Below, one piece after another: positions 34,358-44,125 of a DNA stretch of 64,000 nt (its first letter is position 1; each line of letters opens with the position of its first letter). A model generated the notes under the pieces. It saw nothing but the letters and a program-made list of their open reading frames with translations, had not been told where the DNA came from and did not search any database. The stretch comes from Stieleria neptunia (GTDB lineage: Bacteria; Planctomycetota; Planctomycetia; Pirellulales; Pirellulaceae). The stretch is from positions 5,948,567 to 6,012,566 of the forward strand of contig NZ_CP037423.1 of the NCBI RefSeq assembly GCF_007754155.1, written 5' to 3'. The position numbers and the translations under genes are program-made.

Positions 34358-37300
34358 ATGCTCGACTCAATCATCAAATTCTCTTTGCGTTACCGCATGC
34401 TGGTCGTCGCGATCAGTTTGATCGTGCTGGTCTACGGTTCGTACCTTGCCACCCAAATGTCGATCGACGTCTTTCCAGACCTTGATCGGCCTCGCGTTGT
34501 CATCATCACCGAAGCACCCGGCCTGGCGACAGAGGAAGTTGAAACGCTGGTCACTCAGCCGATCGAGATCGCGTTGATGGGGGCCAACGGAGTGCAGGCC
34601 GTCCGCAGTCAGTCGACTTCCGGCTTGAACATCATCTTCATCGAATTCGATTGGTCGACCGAAATTCGCGCGGCTCGCCAGACCGTGCAAGAACGATTGA
34701 CCACGCTCGAAGGGATCCTGCCCGCCGGAATTCGGCCGCAGATGACACCGCCGTCCTCAATCATGGGCCAGATCATCATCGCGGGGATCTATCGCCAAGA
34801 CGGTCCCAATGGCGGAAAACTCGCTCAAGTTGGAACGACCAATCTGATGGCGGAAATGATCGAGGCCGACGGAAAGACGCCTCGCATCGACGTTTGGCGA
34901 CCGGGCGATCGACACGATTTTGCGACTTGGGAGAAACTTGATCCGCAATTCGCCGACTGGTCGACGGCCGAAGAGCCAAACACCCCAACCGCGACGATTG
35001 CGATCGACGATCGAACCTATGAAGCAAACTTCTATTGCGACACAAAGCAACAACTCGAACTTCGTACGATCGCCGACTGGATCATCCGGCCTCGGCTCTT
35101 GAAGACAACAGGCGTCGCGGAAGTCTTCATGCAGGGCGGCGATCGAAAACAGTATCAGATTTTGATCAACCCCACCGCACTGTTGGAATACGACATTACG
35201 GTGCAAGACGTTGAGAAAGCGCTGCGGGAAAGCAACATCAACACGAGCGGCGGGTTCGCCGTCACAGGCGAGACGGAACGCCCGATTCGTGTGCTTGGGC
35301 GACTCGGGCCGCAATCGCGAGTCGTCATTGAAGACCTCAAAAAGGTGCCGGTCGGCAGCAATCCGAAACGCTCCGTGTTGCTCGAACAAGTCGCCCGAGT
35401 GACCGAGGGACCGCAGTTCAAGCGGGGCGACGGAAGTGTCAACGGTCGGCCTGGAATCGTGTTCACGACGGTCAAACAACCGCACGTCGATACACGGCAA
35501 CTGACCGACGATGTTGCGGCGGCGTTCGCGGAAGTCGAAGCGTCGTTGCCAGCCGACATCATCGTCAATAGCGAATTGTTTCGACTGAAGAACTTCATTG
35601 ACCGCGGGATCTTTAACGTTGCAGAAGCCCTCGTGATCGGTGCTGTGCTGGTCATCATCGTGTTGTTCCTGTTCCTGCTGAATTTCCGTACGACGTTCAT
35701 CACGCTAACCGCCATTCCGCTGTCGCTTGTGTTGACAACACTCGTTTTCCGATTGGTCGGGATCCTTAGCGGCAGTGAACTGTCGATCAACGTCATGACG
35801 CTTGGCGGTATCGCCGTTGCCATGGGCGAATTGGTCGATGATGCGATTGTAGACGTTGAGAACATTTTTCGGCGTTTGAAGCAAAACAACTCGCTGCCAA
35901 TCGAAGAACAAAAGCCGTCGATCGTCATTGTCTTTGAAGCGAGTAAAGAGATTCGCAGTTCGATCGTTTTCGGCACCGCCGTTGTCATTCTTTCGTTCCT
36001 GCCACTGTTCGCGCTCTCGGGAGTGGAAGGCCGTTTGTTTACGCCGCTTGGCCTTGCGTACATCGTTTCAATTCTCGCATCGTTCGTCGTGTCGATGACA
36101 GTCACGCCGGTGCTTTCGTACTACTTGCTTCCAAAGTCAGGTGCGACTCACCACCAGGGCGACGGGTTCTTGCTGCACGGGCTGAAGAAGCTCGTCACGC
36201 CGCTGATACGACTTAGCATGTCAATGCCTCGCACGCTGCTGATCCTGACTTGGATCGCCGTCGCGCTGGCGGCTTGGCAAATGTCCCAGTTGGGCAGAAA
36301 CTTCTTGCCGCCCTTCGACGAAGGCAGCATCCAAGTGAACGTGACGCTGCCGCCGGGTTCGTCACTGGATGCGTCGAACAAGGTGTCGCGTGCTATCGAC
36401 GCGGTCTTTCAGTCAATGCAGAAGACAGACGAAACGCCCAACGGAGAAATTCTGTATTTTGTTCGCCGGACCGGTCGGGCCGAGATGGATGAACATGCAT
36501 CGCCGGTGAACTTTGGCGAATACATCCTCAGCATGAATCCGGACTCCGGCACGAATCGCGAGGACATCCTTGCCGATTTGCTGGAGAAGATCAGCGACGA
36601 AGCGCCGGGTGTTGACATTGAAGTCGAACAACCGCTTGCCCACTTGATCAGCCACATGGTTTCGGGCGTCTACGCTCAAATTGCGATCAAAATTCACGGC
36701 GATGATCTCGACACGCTTGGTCGTGTAGCAGAGCAAGTCAAAAACACGATCCAGGATATCCCTGGCATCACGCCTCCGATCGTCGAGCCGATTCGCGAAA
36801 CGGCCGAGTTGCACATCGAGTTGCGCGCAGACGACTTGGCTCTGCACGGCCTGACTCGAGAGTACGTTGCCAACGTGTTGCAAACGGCTTTGCAAGGCGA
36901 GGTGGTCTCACAAGTACTCGAAGGCCAACGTCGTTTCGATCTACTCGTTCGCTTGGAAGAGGAGTATCGGACCGACTATGCCAATCTCGGGCGTCTTCGT
37001 ATCGACTTGCCGCATCAAGCCGACGAAACCGAACGCGGGCAGATTGAACTGCGAGAGGTCGCAGACATCGGTGAAGGCACGGGGCCAAACTCCGTCAATC
37101 GGGAAAACGCCCGCCGACGGATCGTGATCCGCTGCAATACGCAGGGCCGTGATCTTGCCAGTGCGGTGGGGGAAATCAAACAACGAGTCGACGATGAAGT
37201 GCAAATGCCGATCGGCTATTTCATCGAGTATGGCGGGCAGTTTGAAAGCCAGCAGCGTGCGACTCAGCTGATCATCGTTCTGGCCGGCATCTCCATCGTT

Positions 37301-37813
37301 GGAATGTTTGTGGTGCTGATGCTGCTGTTTCCATCGGTGCGTATCGTCCTGCAAGTTCTCAATGCCTTGCCGACCGCGTTCATCGGCGGTGTGCTGGCGT
37401 TGGTCATCACGCAGCAAAGTCTAACGGTCGCAAGCTTGGTTGGCTTCATTTCGCTCGGTGGGATCGCGGTTCGCAATGGGATTCTTCTGGTAACGCATTA
37501 CTTCCACTTGATGAAAGAGGAAGGTCAAGACTTTTCGCAAGCGATGATCGTTCGCGGAAGCCTTGAACGACTCGCACCTGTGTTGATGACGGCGCTTACC
37601 GCGGGCATTGGACTGATTCCATTGGTTTTGGGTGGCCAAGAACCTGGACGTGAAATTCTTTACCCGGTGGCAACGGTCATCCTTGGTGGATTGACCACGT
37701 CAACCTTTTGCGAATTCCTGATTCACCCAGGACTGTTTTGGAAGTTCAGCGGCCGAGACGCCGCGCGGCTTGCCGAGCAAAAAACAGAGGAGGACGAACT
37801 GGCAATGATTTAG
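34358..37813 (+). CDS. cusA: CusA/CzcA-family heavy-metal RND efflux pump
   Basis: A 1151-residue inner-membrane pump, about 100 residues longer than E. coli CusA. Twelve helices, two large periplasmic loops, and the proton-relay helix GELVDDAIVDVENIFRRL with paired Asp are present. Family stretches include STSGLNIIFIEFDW, FAVTGETERPIRVLGRL, LFALSGVEGRLFTPLGLAYIVSI and a C-terminal LLVTHYFHLM. An extra segment at about residues 155-225 (from EMIEADGKTPRIDVW to CDTKQQLELR) splits the porter domain just before ADWIIRPRLL; I know this only from planctomycete-type homologs. Substrate is probably Cu(I)/Ag(I), given copA nearby, but Zn/Co/Cd is possible. Confidence 0.92.
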   Translation: MLDSIIKFSLRYRMLVVAISLIVLVYGSYLATQMSIDVFPDLDRPRVVIITEAPGLATEEVETLVTQPIEIALMGANGVQAVRSQSTSGLNIIFIEFDWSTEIRAARQTVQERLTTLEGILPAGIRPQMTPPSSIMGQIIIAGIYRQDGPNGGKLAQVGTTNLMAEMIEADGKTPRIDVWRPGDRHDFATWEKLDPQFADWSTAEEPNTPTATIAIDDRTYEANFYCDTKQQLELRTIADWIIRPRLLKTTGVAEVFMQGGDRKQYQILINPTALLEYDITVQDVEKALRESNINTSGGFAVTGETERPIRVLGRLGPQSRVVIEDLKKVPVGSNPKRSVLLEQVARVTEGPQFKRGDGSVNGRPGIVFTTVKQPHVDTRQLTDDVAAAFAEVEASLPADIIVNSELFRLKNFIDRGIFNVAEALVIGAVLVIIVLFLFLLNFRTTFITLTAIPLSLVLTTLVFRLVGILSGSELSINVMTLGGIAVAMGELVDDAIVDVENIFRRLKQNNSLPIEEQKPSIVIVFEASKEIRSSIVFGTAVVILSFLPLFALSGVEGRLFTPLGLAYIVSILASFVVSMTVTPVLSYYLLPKSGATHHQGDGFLLHGLKKLVTPLIRLSMSMPRTLLILTWIAVALAAWQMSQLGRNFLPPFDEGSIQVNVTLPPGSSLDASNKVSRAIDAVFQSMQKTDETPNGEILYFVRRTGRAEMDEHASPVNFGEYILSMNPDSGTNREDILADLLEKISDEAPGVDIEVEQPLAHLISHMVSGVYAQIAIKIHGDDLDTLGRVAEQVKNTIQDIPGITPPIVEPIRETAELHIELRADDLALHGLTREYVANVLQTALQGEVVSQVLEGQRRFDLLVRLEEEYRTDYANLGRLRIDLPHQADETERGQIELREVADIGEGTGPNSVNRENARRRIVIRCNTQGRDLASAVGEIKQRVDDEVQMPIGYFIEYGGQFESQQRATQLIIVLAGISIVGMFVVLMLLFPSVRIVLQVLNALPTAFIGGVLALVITQQSLTVASLVGFISLGGIAVRNGILLVTHYFHLMKEEGQDFSQAMIVRGSLERLAPVLMTALTAGIGLIPLVLGGQEPGREILYPVATVILGGLTTSTFCEFLIHPGLFWKFSGRDAARLAEQKTEEDELAMI

Positions 37814-37868
37814 CTCACACAACCGACTGCTACGAAAAAAATTCATTCTCTATTTTAGGAACCATTCC

Positions 37869-38402
37869 ATGAACATTCAAAACTTCTTCGCTTCGCTGCT
37901 CACCGCCGCTTGCCTTCTGGGCTTCGTCGGTTGCAAGCACGAAACCGCGTCCACGACACCGGCACCAAATGTCGGGGCAGACGAACATGCCCATGATGAC
38001 GTCGAAGGCGACGAAAGGGATCACAGTGTTGCCGGCCATGGCCACGGAACTGGCCCTCACGGCGGCACAATCGCCGACTGGGGTGGCGGAAAGTACCACG
38101 TCGAATTCACCGTCGATCACGACAAGACTCAAGCAACCGCCTATGTCCTGGGAGGCGATGAAAAGACGTCCGCCCCAATTGATGCCGATACCATTGAGCT
38201 GAACATCGTCGATCCCGAAATGACGGTGACTCTGGATGCGTCACCTGAAGATAGCGATCCCGACGGCAAAGCGTCACGGTTCATCGGCACGCATGAAAAG
38301 CTTGGCGTCGTCCAAGAGTACGAAGGCAGCATGACGGGGGTGATTGGTGGCACGCCGTATACAGGCGACTTCAAGGAAGAAGCTCACAGCGACCACGAGT
38401 AG
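37869..38402 (+). CDS. His-rich lipoprotein of the metal-efflux locus
   Basis: A 177-residue lipoprotein with lipobox LGFVGC (Cys 22). It then has an acidic His stretch (DEHAHDDVEGDERDHSVAGHGHG) and the block GPHGGTIADWGGGKYHVEFTVDHDKTQATAYVLGGDEKTSAPI. That block recurs in small lipoproteins next to Cus-type pumps in this phylum, as I recall. The fold is likely a beta-sandwich with His-rich N-terminal metal site. It is 55 bases behind cusA and probably in the same transcript, as an extracytoplasmic metal donor or buffer. Confidence 0.75.
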   Translation: MNIQNFFASLLTAACLLGFVGCKHETASTTPAPNVGADEHAHDDVEGDERDHSVAGHGHGTGPHGGTIADWGGGKYHVEFTVDHDKTQATAYVLGGDEKTSAPIDADTIELNIVDPEMTVTLDASPEDSDPDGKASRFIGTHEKLGVVQEYEGSMTGVIGGTPYTGDFKEEAHSDHE

Positions 38403-38432
38403 GCCGCACGCTTTCATCAAGGACCGATCAAG

Positions 38433-38639
38433 GTGTGGTTGATTGTCAAAGCGTTGATTTCGGCTGCGGTGATTGTTGCCGTGGCCGAGTTGTCGTCTCG
38501 GATGCCTCGTTTCGGTGCGTTGGTGCTGACACTACTCATCATCAGCATGCTCGCGTTCATCATGAGTTGGAACAAAGACCACGACATGATCGCGATCAGC
38601 AAACTCGCTCGCGAGGCGTTTATCTCGACGCAACAGTAG
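38433..38639 (+). CDS. short DUF3147-like membrane protein, C-terminally truncated
   Basis: A 68-residue protein starting GTG 38433, with AGGACC about ten bases upstream. WLIVKALISAAVIVAVAELSSRMPRFGALVLTLLIISMLAFIMSWNKDHD matches the first half of DUF3147 (GlpM-like) proteins, which normally have about 110-120 residues and four helices. Here the last two helices are missing; the frame ends within the 3' end of the convergent DUF305 gene (overlap 38620-38639). It may be a functional two-helix version or a truncated relic. Confidence 0.55.
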   Translation: MWLIVKALISAAVIVAVAELSSRMPRFGALVLTLLIISMLAFIMSWNKDHDMIAISKLAREAFISTQQ

Positions 38640-39093
38640 AAGAGTTTTCCTCTTCCAAATCCGCAATCAGCTTCTTCATCTCTGCGATCTCCTTCCTTTG
38701 GGCTTCGATGATTTGGTCGGCCAGTTCGCGGACTCGTGGGTCGCTGATTTCGGCTCGTTCGCTGGTCAGGATCGCGATCGAGTGGTGTGGGATCATCGCC
38801 TTCATCCACGAGACATCTTCGACGGTCTCTTGGCTGCGTACGAGGTACAGCGACCCGGCGAAGACGGCGACGCTGGTAGCGAAAATGGCCGCGTTGGTCT
38901 TCGTACTCTTGTACATGCCGAGCATGAACGACAACATAATCACCGCCATCGTCGCTCCCATCACGAGTGCCATGTAAAAGCGAGTCTCGCTCCAGTAAAC
39001 GTGGTCGATCGCGTAGGTGTTCAGATACATCAACAACAGCATGACGGTGGTCGACGTTGCGATCATTGCTCCAAAGAGTCGGTAGTTGGACAT
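38620..39093 (-). CDS. DUF305 membrane protein
   Basis: A 157-residue protein with four N-terminal helices (GAMIATSTTVMLLLMYLNTYA to IFATSVAVFAGSLYLVRSQ) and a short DUF305 domain: VSWMKAMIPHHSIAILTSERAEISDPRVRELADQIIEAQRKEIAEMKKLI. The M-IPHH and the following Met/Glu pattern are the diagnostic metal-binding site, linked to copper handling in CopM-type proteins. AAGGA lies right before ATG 39093. It lies between the Cus-like genes and copA, so copper is the likely metal. Confidence 0.88.
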   Translation of the reverse strand: MSNYRLFGAMIATSTTVMLLLMYLNTYAIDHVYWSETRFYMALVMGATMAVIMLSFMLGMYKSTKTNAAIFATSVAVFAGSLYLVRSQETVEDVSWMKAMIPHHSIAILTSERAEISDPRVRELADQIIEAQRKEIAEMKKLIADLEEENSSTVASR

Positions 39094-39327
39094 GTCCTTT
39101 TCCTTAGTGGGTTTGTGATTCGAGTGCCCAAAGAATCTGCAAATACGGTGCCGAGGTATCCGAAGGTCAGGAGAAGGCTCAAATTCCAACGCGAAGGCCC
39201 GATGGTCTGTGTGATGCGCGACCGAATTGGTCGGTCATCGCCATGGCACGCCGAATGCCAATGCCGATAGTTGTTAGATGGGGATTGATCGGCTTTCCTT
39301 AGAAGCGAAATCCTGCTTTGCCACGGA

Positions 39328-41745
39328 TTACGTGAGTTTAGCGGCACGCAATCGCAACGCATTTGCAATCACGGATACACTGCTAAAACTCATCGCTGCC
39401 GCTGCAATCATGGGGCTCAGCAGCACGCCGAAGATTGGATACAGCAACCCAGCCGCGACCGGAATTCCCAGTGCGTTGTAGATGAAAGCGAAGAACAGAT
39501 TTTGACGAATGTTGCTCATCGTTTTGCGACTCAAGTTCGCCGCCGCCGCCACCCCGCGCAGATCGCCACCGACGAGCGTGACGCCGGCGGACTCAATCGC
39601 AACGCCCGTCCCCGTGCCCATGGCGATGCCAACATTCGCTTCGGCGAGTGCAGGAGCGTCGTTGATTCCATCGCCACACATCGCAACTGTTTTGCCTTTC
39701 TCCGTCAGCTTGCGGACGAAGTCATGCTTTTCCTCGGGCGAAAACCCGGCATGAAACTCGTCGATGCCCAGTTTCGATGCGACGGCTTTCGCGGTCGGTT
39801 CGGCATCGCCGGTCAACATCACGACTTTCAATGCCAGTTCATGCAAGGTCTTAAGTGCTGCAGGAGTGCTTTGCTTGATTGGGTCCGTGATGGCCAGGAT
39901 TGCCGCCAACTTGCCGTCGATCGCCACAAACACAACCGTCGCCCCCTCGGCCTGATGCGATCCCGCTTTGTCCCGACCCGCATCGACGCCCTCGATGCCT
40001 TGTTCGACCAAAAGGTCAGCCTTGCCGATCAACACATCATGATCATCGACGCGGGCGCGAACGCCACCACCGGTGATACTGTTGAACTCTTCTGCCTCCA
40101 CAAGCTGCAACTCATCCGCCTTCGCTCGGCGAACGACCGCCTGAGCCAACGGATGCTCGCTCTGGGCTTCGACCGCAGCAGCCAACGTCAACACATCATT
40201 CTCATTCCAGCCACCAAACGTTTCGACCCCCGTCACTTCCGGTCGTCCCTGCGTCAGCGTGCCCGTCTTGTCGACAACAATCGTGTCAACCTTCTCCATG
40301 ACTTCAAGGACTTCCGCGTTCTTAATCAAGACGCCTTCCTTGGCACCGCGGCCAACACCCACCATCACCGACATGGGCGTCGCCAGCCCTAGCGCGCATG
40401 GACAAGCAATGATCAACACCGCAACGGCCGCTACGAACGCATGAGCGAGTTGCGGTTCAGGACCAAACACGGCCCAGCCGATGAACGCGAGAATCGAACA
40501 AGCGATTACCGCCGGCACGAAGTAACGAGCGACCACATCGACAAGCTTCTGAATCGGCGCGCGACTTCGTTGAGCGTCGGCAACCATTTGCACGATCCGG
40601 TTCAGAACGGTGTCGCCGCCAACACCGACGGCCTCCATCACGAGCGCACCGGTCTGGTTCAAGGTCCCGCCCGTGATCTCGTCGCCTTCCACTTTCTTCA
40701 CCGGCATCGGCTCGCCCGTCAGCATCGACTCGTCAACGCTGCTCGACCCACTCAATACTTTTCCATCGACCGGAACTTTTTCGCCAGGACGAACGCGCAG
40801 CCGATCGCCTTGGCGGACTGAATCGAGCGAGACGTCTTCCTCGCCATCGTCTGTCATTCGGTGCGCCGTGTCGGGAGCAAGCTTCATGAGTTCGCGAATC
40901 GCTCCGCCCGTCTGTTGTCGTGCTCGCAGTTCCAATACTTGTCCAAGCAACACCAGCGTGATGATCACCGCCGCGGCTTCAAAATAGAGTGGCGGGACAC
41001 CGTTTTCGAAAAAGGCTTCCGGGATCACACCAGGAAGCAACACGACGACGAAACTGAACAGATACGCCGCCAACGTGCCCACCGCGATCAACGAGAACAT
41101 GTTCAAGTTCATCGTGCGAAATGACTTGGCTCCACGAACCAACAAGGGCCATCCGCACCAGAACACAACCGGTGTCGCCAACGCCAACTGCACCCAGCCA
41201 AAGACGGTTTGGCTCATCCAATCCGCGACCCGCAAACCCACCATCGGCCCCATCGCGATCACGAGCAATGGCACCGACAACGCAACGCCAACGCAAAAGC
41301 GACGTTTCATGTCGGCGTATTGTTGATCTTCACCCTCGTCATCCAACGCGACGACCTTCGGCTCCAAGTCCATTCCACAAATCGGGCAATCGCCGGGGCC
41401 AACTTGCTCGATCTCCGGGTGCATTGGACAAGTAAAAAGAGTCTGGGAGTCGGGAGAGGGGGAGTCGGGAAGACGTTGCGTCGATGATGGTTTTCGCTTC
41501 GCCTTGGTCGCTGATCCGCCACAGCACGAATGCTCCATCTTCCCATCTCCCGGACTCCCACTCTCCCCATCTTTGTCTGCAAGCACGCCCGCCGGGTCGT
41601 GCTCGAACTTCGTCAAGCACCGATCGCTGCAAAACACGTACTTCTCGCCTTCAAACTCGGCCGATCGTGGGCTATCCGCGGGGACGGTCATTCCGCAAAC
41701 CGGATCGATCTGCTTCTCCCTCGCTCTATCTTCGGTGTGGTCCAT
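39328..41745 (-). CDS. copA: copper-exporting P-type ATPase CopA
   Basis: An 805-residue P1B-type ATPase. N terminus: a YHS/TRASH-type zinc or copper ribbon (DPVCGMTV at 14-21, FCSDRC at 38-43), a Ser/Pro linker, then a heavy-metal-binding domain ([25 protein letters not shown], 105-129). There is no CxxC HMA domain. The transport site is CPC at 448-450, the phosphorylated Asp is D492 in DKTGT, and the actuator TGEP is at 343-346. The C-terminal helix pair carries [22 protein letters not shown] and [19 protein letters not shown], typical of Cu(I) exporters. GAGAG lies just before ATG 41745. The linker at 59-102 is coded by an inverted G-rich repeat (see findings). Confidence 0.95.
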   Translation of the reverse strand: MDHTEDRAREKQIDPVCGMTVPADSPRSAEFEGEKYVFCSDRCLTKFEHDPAGVLADKDGESGSPGDGKMEHSCCGGSATKAKRKPSSTQRLPDSPSPDSQTLFTCPMHPEIEQVGPGDCPICGMDLEPKVVALDDEGEDQQYADMKRRFCVGVALSVPLLVIAMGPMVGLRVADWMSQTVFGWVQLALATPVVFWCGWPLLVRGAKSFRTMNLNMFSLIAVGTLAAYLFSFVVVLLPGVIPEAFFENGVPPLYFEAAAVIITLVLLGQVLELRARQQTGGAIRELMKLAPDTAHRMTDDGEEDVSLDSVRQGDRLRVRPGEKVPVDGKVLSGSSSVDESMLTGEPMPVKKVEGDEITGGTLNQTGALVMEAVGVGGDTVLNRIVQMVADAQRSRAPIQKLVDVVARYFVPAVIACSILAFIGWAVFGPEPQLAHAFVAAVAVLIIACPCALGLATPMSVMVGVGRGAKEGVLIKNAEVLEVMEKVDTIVVDKTGTLTQGRPEVTGVETFGGWNENDVLTLAAAVEAQSEHPLAQAVVRRAKADELQLVEAEEFNSITGGGVRARVDDHDVLIGKADLLVEQGIEGVDAGRDKAGSHQAEGATVVFVAIDGKLAAILAITDPIKQSTPAALKTLHELALKVVMLTGDAEPTAKAVASKLGIDEFHAGFSPEEKHDFVRKLTEKGKTVAMCGDGINDAPALAEANVGIAMGTGTGVAIESAGVTLVGGDLRGVAAAANLSRKTMSNIRQNLFFAFIYNALGIPVAAGLLYPIFGVLLSPMIAAAAMSFSSVSVIANALRLRAAKLT

Positions 41746-41792
41746 GATCTCTCCTGGCTGCCAATTGGTCGTTGCTCAATCTACCCCTCAGT

Positions 41793-41811
41793 GGTATGCA
41801 AGTCGCATACC
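41793..41811. promoter_or_regulatory. candidate operator upstream of copA
   Basis: Perfect inverted repeat GGTATGC-AAGTC-GCATACC, 48-66 bases before the copA start. Size, symmetry and position fit a repressor or activator site for copper-responsive control, but no copper regulator gene is seen in the locus. Confidence 0.5.
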
Positions 41812-41905
41812 GCTCAGGCAATGGCAACGGGGCCGAATTCGCAAGATTCCAAAGGACAAGCGAATGGGTACCGCAACCCCCAAAGCAATCGCAGCCACGA
41901 AGCAT

Positions 41906-43120
41906 TCAAGGCAGCGTTTCATTGTTGGCATCCTTAAACGGATTTCGCTCTGGCGGTTCGTCGTGATTGACGTTCTTCAGTAATTGGTGAACGACAAAAT
42001 TGAGGAGAGGAACACGATGCCTGACCCAAACGTGAACGGTCTCGGGTTTGCAACCCAAACGACTCTTGGCCTCCAACGCCGTTCGTCCAAACGAAATGCG
42101 TTTGCATCGCCAACGAATGGCTTGTTCGATCACGGCCAACAGCAATGCGTGATAGACGGGCAATCGTGCGTTTGCTTCGTAGTCCATGCCCAAGTAGAAA
42201 CCGATTGCTGTTTCGCCGTCACGAATGACAGTCACGTATCCGATCAACAATCCATTTTCACGGATCCCAATCGTCTCGAAATCATCATCCAACGATTCGG
42301 CGATTCGTGGAAGCGTCGTGATGTTCAATTCAAACAGGCAGACATCTGCCTTCGCTGCCACCGCCTTGTACAATTCCAAGATTCGGTCTGATTCGTCTCT
42401 TAGGTTTTCAATCGGCGATACTGAAAGAGTGTCGCAATCGAACGGCTTTTTGACTTTCCTCGCTGCAGCGCGGTAACGCTTTGTCAAACTACCCAGATAG
42501 TCGTCCATCGACTGCCACTGTGGATGAAGCGAAAGAACCATGTTCGGCTCGGTCTCCATCGATCGGTAGCGAAACGGTTCCAATGCCGACGCATCCAACG
42601 GGTCCGATTCGAGTAGGTCTTTGACGATCACATAGTCGACCTGGCCATGGAGTCGATTGGCGCGTCGGATTCGATACAGACATTCGGCGATGCCCTGCCA
42701 AACGCGTTGATGATCCTGGCCCGCCGCGATTGCCACGCCATGTGGCCCCCATGTATGAACATTGCCACAAATCATGATCCGGCGTTTTAGCAATGACAGT
42801 GACTTCCGTTTCCATTGCTCGGGCAGATTCTGCGGTAACGCTGAATTTCCACCAATCAGTTGAGTTCCGACAACATCGAATGTTTGAGTCGCGATTGCGG
42901 CCACCGGTTCTTCCTTGTCGTAGACGATGGCGAAGTCGCGAACAATCGCTTCAAAGAACTCATCCTGAGCGGAACTCAAGTACCGGCGACTCAAGAACAC
43001 AGATGACTCCGCAGTCACATTGTCCCAGTGATCCGCATTCAGGAACTCGATCCTGCCAGCGATGGCGAATTGGAAGCCAGAAGCTTTCCTTGTGACGGAA
43101 TCTTGAATCTCATGAGTCAT
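41906..43120 (-). CDS. FemAB/GNAT-like acyltransferase
   Basis: A 404-residue protein. The C-terminal half is a GNAT-like domain of the FemAB type: LGSLTKRYRAAARKVKKPF, ILELYKAVAAKAD, L-ELNITTLPRIAESL, YVTVIRDGETAIGFYLGMDYE, PVYHALLLAVIEQAIRWRCKRISFGRTALEAKSRLGC. The last block, with FGRTALEAKS-LG, is the acceptor-site signature of the PF04339-like branch. The N-terminal half is also GNAT-like (two tandem domains). The substrate is unknown; related proteins transfer amino acids to peptidoglycan or lipids. ATG 43120 was taken; a TTG-started frame reaches 43291 with no conserved residues. Confidence 0.75.
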   Translation of the reverse strand: MTHEIQDSVTRKASGFQFAIAGRIEFLNADHWDNVTAESSVFLSRRYLSSAQDEFFEAIVRDFAIVYDKEEPVAAIATQTFDVVGTQLIGGNSALPQNLPEQWKRKSLSLLKRRIMICGNVHTWGPHGVAIAAGQDHQRVWQGIAECLYRIRRANRLHGQVDYVIVKDLLESDPLDASALEPFRYRSMETEPNMVLSLHPQWQSMDDYLGSLTKRYRAAARKVKKPFDCDTLSVSPIENLRDESDRILELYKAVAAKADVCLFELNITTLPRIAESLDDDFETIGIRENGLLIGYVTVIRDGETAIGFYLGMDYEANARLPVYHALLLAVIEQAIRWRCKRISFGRTALEAKSRLGCKPETVHVWVRHRVPLLNFVVHQLLKNVNHDEPPERNPFKDANNETLP

Positions 43121-43305
43121 GACGGGTACCGCCGAAAGAGTGTTTGAAGTGCAGAGCGGCAACTGCCAGTCGATCGCCGAGACTGCAAGCACCACCTGCG
43201 CCCTAGCGGCTTGGATATCCCTTCCCAGGCCTGCGTCCCGCTGGGCCTGAGTCGAATCGAGTGGACTGCAGGGAAAGTCCGCGTGAAACAAAGAGCGAGT
43301 TGCAG

Positions 43306-43779
43306 CTATTCGCGTTTTCTAATCGTGGCCTGTGGCGGTAGCTTGCTAATCAACGCAATGTGTGCGTCCAGCCGTTGCAATCGTGCTTGTGTCAGCTCCT
43401 CCTCGGAGCACGCGCCGTTCTTGAAACAAGATACGCGGTACTTCTCCAGCCGTTGACGATTCTTGAAGATCGCCCGCAGTGCTTTGATCTCGTCGCGTTC
43501 TGCATGAAACGGCGAAGCTTGGGCGACCAGATAGTCACGCTCTGCATCCAAAAATGAGTCGAGGGACAAGTTGCCAAGATCGAAGAGCTTCTTCATCGCG
43601 TCCATGCGATTCTTGAGGATGATGGTTTTCTCTTCTTGGAGTTCCTGAAGAAACTCTTTGACCGTTTGCGTTGCGCCTTCATCTCCAACATCGCCAGTTT
43701 TTTGTGGTGGCGGTTCAGCGTGAATTGCGATCGTCGTAACCGATAACACGACGAAAATTGCCAGGCGAAGAAGTGTCAT
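43306..43779 (-). CDS. secreted helical protein resembling a TolC hairpin
   Basis: A 157-residue exported protein: a signal peptide (LRLAIFVVLSVTTIAIHA) and two helical hairpin repeats. Each has the pattern R-x-x-x-x-x-x-L-x-x-x-G-x-x-S-x-x-x-x-L-x-A-x-R (NRMDAMKKLFDLGNLSLDSFLDAERDYLVAQ; then LEKYRVSCFKNGACSEEELTQARLQRLDAHIAL). This pattern is seen in outer-membrane efflux (TolC) proteins and in many short planctomycete proteins. It has no membrane barrel, so it is not itself a full channel. It could be a periplasmic partner of an efflux system. The frame upstream to 43839 is ignored because ATG 43779 begins the signal. Confidence 0.65.
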   Translation of the reverse strand: MTLLRLAIFVVLSVTTIAIHAEPPPQKTGDVGDEGATQTVKEFLQELQEEKTIILKNRMDAMKKLFDLGNLSLDSFLDAERDYLVAQASPFHAERDEIKALRAIFKNRQRLEKYRVSCFKNGACSEEELTQARLQRLDAHIALISKLPPQATIRKRE

Positions 43780-44125
43780 GATCTGGTCTCTTGCAGCAGT
43801 GTAGTAGTGAATTGGCCGACAATTAAATTCGATGAACAACTCGGGGCATCCGCTTCGAGATTAGGTGTAAAGTTTTGTCGGACTTGGCCTTCCCGCGACT
43901 CGACGCAATGCGATCCTCTTCAATAGCTTGAACGTCAATCTTCTCAGGTTTATATCGAAGAGCATACAGAAACGCAAATTTCGTAGCAGAACTCGGCAAG
44001 TCTGGGTATCTAGCAACAGTCCGGGGCATTCGGAACATCGTGAGGTTGGGGAATCAGCGATCGCGTTGCTCGATCAAATGCGGCTTCTTTGGCTTTCGCA
44101 TTGGCATTCCCATCGGGCCAGACGG

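Noticed and set aside
43823..44038. 71-codon minus-strand frame between the DUF1501 and helical protein genes
   Set aside because: No family match or ribosome site; likely chance.
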